Shown here in pieces: positions 55,040 through 61,516 of a stretch of 64,000 nt of DNA (position 1 is its first letter; each line of letters starts with the position of its first letter). The notes under the pieces are model-generated. The model saw only the letters and a list, made by a program, of their open reading frames with translations. It did not search any database and had not been told where the DNA came from. Position numbers and translations under genes: made by a program. The DNA is from Tolypothrix sp. PCC 7712 (GTDB lineage: Bacteria > Cyanobacteriota > Cyanobacteriia > Cyanobacteriales > Nostocaceae), in NCBI RefSeq assembly GCF_025860405.1, contig NZ_CP063785.1, positions 5,767,390 through 5,831,389 of the forward strand. The letters run 5' to 3'.

Positions 55040-56515
55040 ATGACCGTGGGTGATGAAAGTTCATCAAAAGTCGAAATGGAAGACTCTTTGAGGGCTGAAG
55101 ATGCTGATTTAGGACAAAAACTACAGGATCGGCAAACTCGCCTATGGTTGATGCCACTGTTACTGGGTACAGGTTTGGGATTAGCGATCGCTTTTGGGGG
55201 TATGGGTATTTTAAGCCATCGTCCCACTAGTCAACAAAATGCGATCGCCAAACCACCAGCAAAGTTGAAACCATCAATGACAGTTACCGTTGCTACCGTA
55301 GAGACTGCAAGTGTAGCACGGACTCTCAATACTACGGGTACTGTCGCCGCCTCCGATTTGATTCCTGTACTTCCCCAAACCAACGGACTGCAAATTAAAA
55401 AAATTCCTGAGAATATCCAAGAAGGCGCTTTCGTCAACAAAGGGGATGTTTTGGCAGTTTTAGATGATTCTGTACTGCAAACTCAAATTAGCCAAGCTAA
55501 AGCAGATATAGAATCGAAGCAAGCAGATATGGCATCAAAGCAAGCCGATGTCACATCTAAACAAGCCAGTGTGTCATCCAATGTGGCGATTGTTAAGCAA
55601 AGACAAGCAGATTTAGCTCAAGCACAGGCGCGCTTAGAAGAAGCGGAAAAGAACTATCAGCGATATCAACAACTGGCGGCTTCTGGTGCTATTAGTCAAC
55701 AAGAACTGGATACTCGTTCCTATACGGTGAAAACTGCCAGAGAAACTGTGCGTGTTGCTGAAGAAAATGTTCGTAGTGCCCAAGCAAATGTTGGTGGTAG
55801 TCAAGCAAATATCAGCATAGCCCAAGCCAACGTCAACAAAGCCAAAGCCGATGTTCGCAATAGTGCCGCGAAAATAGGACAACTGCAAGCCCAATTAGCA
55901 CAAACCCTAGTTGTTGCGCCTGTATCGGGAATTATTGCCGAAAAACTGGCGAGAGTGGGGGATATGACAGGTGTACCACCACAAACCCAAGTAGGTAATG
56001 TGATTGGTGGGACGCAAAAGCTGTTCTCGATTATTCGAGATGGCAAATTACAACTGCAAGCAAAAGTTCCTGACATTCAACTCTCCCTAGTGAAAGTGGG
56101 TGCAACAGTAGAAGTGACTTCCGATCTGGATCGCCTTGTTACCTTGCAAGGGCGAGTTAGAGAGATAGAACCGATGGTAAACGATCAAAGGCGAGAAGCC
56201 ACAGTCAAAATCGACTTACCACCAACAAAATTGCTCAAACCTGGAATGTTTGCCCGCGCCGCCATTACCACCTCATCAACCCTAGGCATGACAGTACCCC
56301 AAAAAGCCGTACAAACCCAACCTGATGGCAGTGTAATTGTATTCATGCTATCGGGTGAAGACATTGTCCGCGCCCAGAAAGTAGAACTAGGAGAACCTCT
56401 AAACGGTAACAGAGTGGAAATCAAAAGCGGGTTGAAATTAGGCGATCGCGTGGTTGTGAAAGGTGCAGGTTATCTCAAAGATGGCGACAAAGTACTGATA
56501 TCCCCGGAAGGATAA
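55040..56515 (+). CDS. RND efflux periplasmic adaptor (HlyD/MFP family)
   Basis: 491 aa from ATG with AGGAG nine bases upstream. A cytoplasmic N-terminus of about 35 residues and one anchor span (LWLMPLLLGTGLGLAIAFGG) precede the lipoyl half-motif KIPENIQEGAFVNKGDVLAV. A very long coiled-coil hairpin follows, rich in ADxxSKQA repeats (about residues 150-285), then the second lipoyl half TLVVAPVSGIIAEKLARVGD, a beta-barrel, and a C-terminal domain (VQTQPDGSVIVFML). It delivers substrate from the RND pump, encoded 80 bases downstream, to an outer-membrane channel. Substrate unknown. Confidence 0.93.
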   Translation: MTVGDESSSKVEMEDSLRAEDADLGQKLQDRQTRLWLMPLLLGTGLGLAIAFGGMGILSHRPTSQQNAIAKPPAKLKPSMTVTVATVETASVARTLNTTGTVAASDLIPVLPQTNGLQIKKIPENIQEGAFVNKGDVLAVLDDSVLQTQISQAKADIESKQADMASKQADVTSKQASVSSNVAIVKQRQADLAQAQARLEEAEKNYQRYQQLAASGAISQQELDTRSYTVKTARETVRVAEENVRSAQANVGGSQANISIAQANVNKAKADVRNSAAKIGQLQAQLAQTLVVAPVSGIIAEKLARVGDMTGVPPQTQVGNVIGGTQKLFSIIRDGKLQLQAKVPDIQLSLVKVGATVEVTSDLDRLVTLQGRVREIEPMVNDQRREATVKIDLPPTKLLKPGMFARAAITTSSTLGMTVPQKAVQTQPDGSVIVFMLSGEDIVRAQKVELGEPLNGNRVEIKSGLKLGDRVVVKGAGYLKDGDKVLISPEG

Positions 56516-56595
56516 AGAATCCATAATCTGAATCTGCTGCGGTGAACTTTTCCCCATCAATCCAAAATCCAAAATCCAAAATCCAAAATTCTCCG

Positions 56596-59500
56596 ATGTC
56601 CTTCAATATCTCTGCTTGGTCGATTAAAAAACCTGTCCCCACGATAGTTTTATTCTTGATTTTGACGATAGTTGGTTGGTTTTCGTTCATTTCCTTAGGG
56701 ATAGACACCAACCCCAACGTTGATATTCCCGCAGTGACGGTGACTGTTACCCAACCAGGTGCAGGCCCAGCGGAACTGGAATCGCAAGTGACAAAGAAGA
56801 TTGAAGATGCTGTCGCGGGTTTGGGCAATATCGACAACATGATATCGAAGGTCAGTGATGGTAATTCTACAACCACCATCAATTTTTTATTAGGAACAAA
56901 CAGCGATCGCGCTACTAATGACGTGCGAAATGCGATCGCTCAAATTCGCCAAAGTTTACCCCAAGACATCAATGATCCGATTGTCCAACGTCTAGACTTC
57001 GCTGGCGGGCCGATCATGACCTATGTTGTCAAATCTGATCGCCGTTCTGTGGAAGAGTTAAGTAACCTCACAGACCAAACTATTAGCCGCGCCTTGTTAG
57101 CGGTGAAAGGTGTCGCTCAAATTAAACGTGTGGGTGGGGTTGACCGAGAAATCAGAGTTAACCTCGACCCCAATCGCTTACAGTCTTTAGGTATCACCGC
57201 CACCCAGGTAAACGACCAAATCCGCGCCTTGAATATTAACTTACCAGGCGGACGTGCGGAATTAGGTGGTAGCGAACAAAGTATCCGCACATTAGGTAGC
57301 GCCGCCAGTGTGGATGTGTTGAAAACCTACGAAATCATCTTACCTAGTGGTGGTTCCGTACCTCTTTCCAGCTTAGGAACCGTCGATGATCAATTTGGTG
57401 ACATCCGACAAACTGCAAGCTTGAATAACAAACCTGTGGTAGCCTTTCAGGTTCTCCGTAGCACTGGTAGCGTCATGGTAACAGTGGAATCAGGAGTGAA
57501 AGCCGCAGTTAAGGAACTGGAAAAAACCCTCCCTCCAGATGTGAAGCTGGATTTAGTATTTACCAGGGCTGATGTAGTTCGCCAGTCCTATGAAAGCACC
57601 ATCGATGAATTGATTCAGGCTTCCATACTGGCGGTGATCGTCATTATGATATTTTTACGGGACTGGCGAGCAACATTAATTACCGCCGTTGCCTTGCCTT
57701 TATCAATGATTCCCACCTTTGCTGTACAGCAAGCTTTAGGTTACACCCTCAACAACATGACATTGCTAGCCTTAGCCCTAGCAGTCGGTAACCTAGTCGA
57801 TGATGCCGTCGTGGAAATTGAAAACATGGAACGGCACATGGCAATGGGAAAATCAGCTATGCAAGCGGCTTATGAATCTTCAGAGGAAGTGGGATTAGCC
57901 GTGGTAGCTTCTTCAGCAACGATTATTGCTGTATTTCTGCCCGTAGCCTTTATGGGTGGAATTCCCGGACAATTTTTCCAACCCTTTGGCTTTACGGTTG
58001 CCATTTCCACAATTTTTTCCACCTTAGTCGCCCGCATGATAACCCCCATGATGGGGGCTTATTTACTCAAGGATAAAGACCATACACGCAGTAAGGGAAT
58101 ACAGGATCAGAATCAGCCACGATTTATCCGATTATTAAATTTTAAATTTAAACTGCCAACAACCAGCAAAAAAACTAAAAAACTCAGCACTCAGCACGGG
58201 CTGAACGCCCCGCTACCGCTAACACAACTCAGCACTCTCAAGCCTCGAAAATTTCAGCCCTATAAGTCGTTGTTGCAATGGGCACTCAGGCATAAATTAA
58301 CAACAATAGCGATCGCTCTAGCTTTCTTCATAGCTAGTCTGATGCTAGTACCCATGATTCCCAAGGGTTTCGTTGACGATGGCGACTACGGACTTTCTAG
58401 TATTTCTATAGAAATTCCCCCTGGTTCCACCTTAGCAGATATGAATCAGGTAGTAACACAGACAACTAACATCCTCCTGAAAAACCCTCATGTTGCTCAG
58501 GTAGTAGCTACAGAAGATTTGAGTACAGCTACCCTCGCTGTCAACCTCAAACCCAAAGAAGAACGCAAGATTTCCCAAAAACAATTTGAGGAAGAAATAC
58601 GCCCCCTATTCCAACAAATACCAGGGGCGAGAATCAGTTTCCAAAGCCAAGTACCAGGTGATAGCCGTAAAGGTTTATCAATAGTTTTGCGTAGTGAAAA
58701 TCCCGAAGCCTTAAGTCAAGCTGCGTCAGACTTAGAAAAGCAGATGCGAACCATACCGGGATTAGTAGAAGTCTCTTCTAGCGCCAGTTTGGTAAAACCA
58801 GAAATTCTCGTCATACCCGATCCGCAACGCGCCGCAGATTTAGGTGTGACAGTGCAAGCGATCGCGCGTACAGCCTCTTTAGCTACCATTGGTGATAACG
58901 ATGCCAACTTAGCCAAATATAATTTAAGCGATCGGCAAATTCCCATTCGCGTGCAAATCGATCCCAAAGCCCGCGCAGATATCAACAATATCAAAAATCT
59001 TCAAGTTCCCAGTCAAAATGGCAGCTTAGTTCCCCTCCTCGCCGTTGCAGATATCCGCTTTGGTAGCGGCCCTGCAACCATCAACCGCTACGATCGCGCC
59101 CGTCAAGTTGCAGTCGAAGCCAACTTACAAGGTATCGCCCTCGGCGAAGCAGTCCAAACAGTAAATAAACTGCCGATTATGCAAAACTTGCCTCCAGGAG
59201 TTATGCAACAACCCTCTGGCGGTGCAAAAATTATGCAAGACATCTTTAGAGGTTTTGGTAGCGCCTTGGGATTAGCAATTCTCTGCATCTATGCAATTCT
59301 CGTACTGCTATATAACAATTTCCTACATCCGCTATCGATTATGGCAGCCTTACCCTTTTGCTTAGGCGGCGCATTAGTAGCCTTGATGGTAATGCAAAAA
59401 CCCTTAGGACTCTATGCCTTAATTGGGATTGTACTGCTGTTGGGAATTGTCACCAAAAACTCTATTTTGTTAGTGGACTATACAATCATCAACATGCAAG

Positions 59501-59847
59501 AAGGCAAAAGCCAACGTCAAGCACTCATCGAAGCTGGCGTGTCACGCTTACGCCCAATTATGATGACCTCATTAGCAACAATCGCTGGTACTCTACCCCT
59601 AGCATTAGGAATCGGTGTTGGTTCCGAAGTCCGCCAACCGATGGGAATCGCTATCATGGGTGGCTTTACAACTTCCACACTGCTGACATTGGTGGTAGTA
59701 CCCGTAATATTTAGCTATATTGACAACTTCCAAAACTGGATCATGAATACCTTGCGCTACGGCTTCGGCAAAAAACCACCCCGCCCAGCATCCAGCGAAC
59801 ATGAAGTCATCAGCCTCCCATCAGAGCGGGAAAAATCCGCTTCTTAA
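56596..59847 (+). CDS. RND-type efflux pump (AcrB/HAE1 family)
   Basis: 1083 aa from ATG at 56596 (MSFNISAWSIKKPVPTIVL); upstream in-frame codons are CCAAAATCC heptamers and probably not translated. Twelve membrane spans are expected. The proton-relay Asp pair is in AVGNLVDDAVVEIENMERHM and the Lys in GIVTKNSILLVDY. The porter domain motif TINFLLGTNSDRATNDVRNA is present. An extra cytoplasmic stretch between the two halves (after MMGAYLLKDKDHTRSK, about residues 500-555) contains a repeat-derived piece (LSTQHGLNAPLPLTQLSTL). Drug- or metabolite-exporting with the adaptor upstream; substrate not known. Confidence 0.93.
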   Translation: MSFNISAWSIKKPVPTIVLFLILTIVGWFSFISLGIDTNPNVDIPAVTVTVTQPGAGPAELESQVTKKIEDAVAGLGNIDNMISKVSDGNSTTTINFLLGTNSDRATNDVRNAIAQIRQSLPQDINDPIVQRLDFAGGPIMTYVVKSDRRSVEELSNLTDQTISRALLAVKGVAQIKRVGGVDREIRVNLDPNRLQSLGITATQVNDQIRALNINLPGGRAELGGSEQSIRTLGSAASVDVLKTYEIILPSGGSVPLSSLGTVDDQFGDIRQTASLNNKPVVAFQVLRSTGSVMVTVESGVKAAVKELEKTLPPDVKLDLVFTRADVVRQSYESTIDELIQASILAVIVIMIFLRDWRATLITAVALPLSMIPTFAVQQALGYTLNNMTLLALALAVGNLVDDAVVEIENMERHMAMGKSAMQAAYESSEEVGLAVVASSATIIAVFLPVAFMGGIPGQFFQPFGFTVAISTIFSTLVARMITPMMGAYLLKDKDHTRSKGIQDQNQPRFIRLLNFKFKLPTTSKKTKKLSTQHGLNAPLPLTQLSTLKPRKFQPYKSLLQWALRHKLTTIAIALAFFIASLMLVPMIPKGFVDDGDYGLSSISIEIPPGSTLADMNQVVTQTTNILLKNPHVAQVVATEDLSTATLAVNLKPKEERKISQKQFEEEIRPLFQQIPGARISFQSQVPGDSRKGLSIVLRSENPEALSQAASDLEKQMRTIPGLVEVSSSASLVKPEILVIPDPQRAADLGVTVQAIARTASLATIGDNDANLAKYNLSDRQIPIRVQIDPKARADINNIKNLQVPSQNGSLVPLLAVADIRFGSGPATINRYDRARQVAVEANLQGIALGEAVQTVNKLPIMQNLPPGVMQQPSGGAKIMQDIFRGFGSALGLAILCIYAILVLLYNNFLHPLSIMAALPFCLGGALVALMVMQKPLGLYALIGIVLLLGIVTKNSILLVDYTIINMQEGKSQRQALIEAGVSRLRPIMMTSLATIAGTLPLALGIGVGSEVRQPMGIAIMGGFTTSTLLTLVVVPVIFSYIDNFQNWIMNTLRYGFGKKPPRPASSEHEVISLPSEREKSAS

Positions 59848-59911
59848 ATTCAGCCTTGGCAGATTGTGGTATAATAGCACCTAGCTTTAGCTTAATGGCT
59901 AGCTGCTATTT

Positions 59912-59983
59912 GCGGGTGTAATTCAGTGGTAGAATGTCATCTTCCCATGGTGAACGTCGTGGGTTCGAGTCCCATCACCCGCT
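59912..59983 (+). tRNA. tRNA-Gly (CCC anticodon)
   Basis: A 72-base cloverleaf. Acceptor GCGGGTG pairs with CACCCGC, discriminator T, no encoded CCA. D arm ATTC..GAAT, anticodon stem TCATC/GGTGA around loop TTCCCAT (anticodon CCC, reading GGG), T arm GTGGG TTCGAGT CCCAT. A TTTTT run follows at once and may end transcription. Confidence 0.95.
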
Positions 59984-60211
59984 TTTTGTTGGTGTAGATT
60001 AACTAATTATTTGTCCGTGGTGAAACATTATTTGTCATCATATTTCCAGAGATAATTTTATAATTTAAGTCGTATTATAAAGATGGTGTCACAAAGTTTT
60101 AGATTGTGCCTGCTTAAATAATATCTATTCAAAAGTTTCCTAAAACCTCTAATGTAATTTAGATAATGTAATTGCAGGGTTTGAATTATTAACACTATAA
60201 GACATAGTAAA

Positions 60212-60868
60212 TTGCCGTCAACAAAAAGATCAGCAGGAGACAATATCAATAGGCTGGGTCAGGAAAGACACCAGTCTGCATTGTTGCGCTATGCTCTAGC
60301 AGTAGCTTTCCTTGTTGGTACGGTTCTTTTATTTGTAACTAATAGTACTTCTTATTTAGGATGGTTGCTCTCACTAGCAGGATTCGCAAGCTCCTACTAT
60401 TTGTACCGCAGTGGACGACATTTAACAAAACGAGCAGGAGATGCTCAACGTGGTGCTAAAGCTGAAAAGGATGTAGCCGCTTTATTACGACCCTTGCAGC
60501 GTCAAGGATGGTACATCGAATACAACTTAAAAATCAGGAGATGGGGAGATGCAGATTTAGTATTGCACTCCCCTAAAGGCAATTGGTATGTCATTGATGT
60601 CAAATCCCACGGAGGTACTAAAGTTTACGAAAACGGTTGTCTACGAAAGCGTTATGGCAGAAATATTTATGATTTTGAAGAAGGAGATTTGATCGGGAAA
60701 GTGAAAGGTCAAGCTCAGGAAGTGAAGAGTATAAAAGGTGCGCGATGGGTAACTGCGATGCTTTGCTTTACAAAGGGTGATGTCGATATTTCTCTCAATG
60801 AGATTACAGGTGTTTATATTGTGAACACTACCAATTTGATCAGTATTTTGTCGCAGTTGGAGCAGTAA
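60212..60868 (+). CDS. Membrane-anchored NERD (nuclease-related) domain protein
   Basis: 218 aa from TTG at 60212, no better start seen. Two N-terminal membrane spans (ALAVAFLVGTVLLFVTNS, LGWLLSLAGFASSYYLY) precede a NERD domain: the QRGAKAEKDVAALL helix, then RRWGDADLVLHSPKG and YVIDVKSHGGTKV, the GDxD and (V/I)DxK elements of PD-(D/E)XK-type nucleases. The C-terminal WVTAMLCFTKGDVDI and GVYIVNTTNLISIL are family-like. It lies between tRNA-Gly and the gene cut by the transposon, on the same strand. DNA-related role presumed. Confidence 0.8.
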   Translation: MPSTKRSAGDNINRLGQERHQSALLRYALAVAFLVGTVLLFVTNSTSYLGWLLSLAGFASSYYLYRSGRHLTKRAGDAQRGAKAEKDVAALLRPLQRQGWYIEYNLKIRRWGDADLVLHSPKGNWYVIDVKSHGGTKVYENGCLRKRYGRNIYDFEEGDLIGKVKGQAQEVKSIKGARWVTAMLCFTKGDVDISLNEITGVYIVNTTNLISILSQLEQ

Positions 60869-61040
60869 ATGGAAATAAGTTATTGAATGTTTGATTATCA
60901 AATCTGATATTTAAGCGAAATGGGATAGCAGATAGTCTATGTACAAATAAAATATTTACTCATAGCCAATTATCCTAAGTATTCAGGTAAACTATTTTAC
61001 AAAAAACACCAATATTGGGTGCAGTAACTCGGAGGTAGTT

Positions 61041-61382
61041 TTGAAAGCGACCAGAAAAATAGATGCTATTCTTAACGCTTGGTTTGACTACATTGCTTTG
61101 GATGATTACAGTAACGCCAGGGTTGAAGCTACTAACAATCAAAAGATTGTAAAACAACCTGGTGTCAGGCTGTTAGGTAACCATGTATTAATAGATAGAG
61201 ATATATTTTCAGAACTACAAAAAAAACCACCCAGAGGGCAACAAAATCAACAAGAATCTCTGTGGGTTTTATCATTTCCACAGGTTGTAAATGTCGAAAA
61301 TGGAAAATCTTATTTTTGTCCTCTATTTTGCTTAGATATTACTGTCACTGTAAGCAAAAGTTTGCCGTTTTTGAAACCATAA
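61041..61382 (+). pseudogene. 5' fragment of a gene interrupted by the Tn7-like element
   Basis: TTG start with GGAGG six bases upstream. It reads KATRKIDAILNAWFDYIALD and LLGNHVLIDRDIFSELQKKP, then LWVLSFPQVVNVENGKSYFC and PLFCLDIT. From 61343 the frame continues into transposon-end DNA (VSKSLPFLKP) and stops. About 100 native residues remain, with the look of the N-terminus of a longer protein. Its family is not recognised. The rest should lie beyond the far end of the element. Confidence 0.6.
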
Positions 61383-61503
61383 CCTTGCCGCAGACATAGC
61401 CCAAAAGTAGATTATTACGTTTAGTAGCCAAATAGAAAAAGTTGAGTTTTGAAATGATAAGCTTGCCGAAAGTATAAAAATCAAGCATAAACCTGCCGAA
61501 AGT
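61361..61503 (+). repeat. Putative TnsB-binding repeats at the transposon end
   Basis: Four direct copies of a (T/C)(C/T)TGCCG core: 61361-61367 (TTTGCCG), 61384-61390 (CTTGCCG), 61462-61473 (CTTGCCGAAAGT), 61492-61503 (CCTGCCGAAAGT), all in one orientation between the terminus and the start codon. The last two share 11 of 12 bases. Binding by TnsB is inferred. Confidence 0.65.
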
Positions 61504-61516
61504 TACGGTATTTCCT

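Noticed and set aside
59912..59983. tRNA-Gly as the attachment site of the Tn7-like element
   Set aside because: The presumed end lies 1.36 kb further on with two protein genes between; the tRNA is intact and no end repeats are near it.
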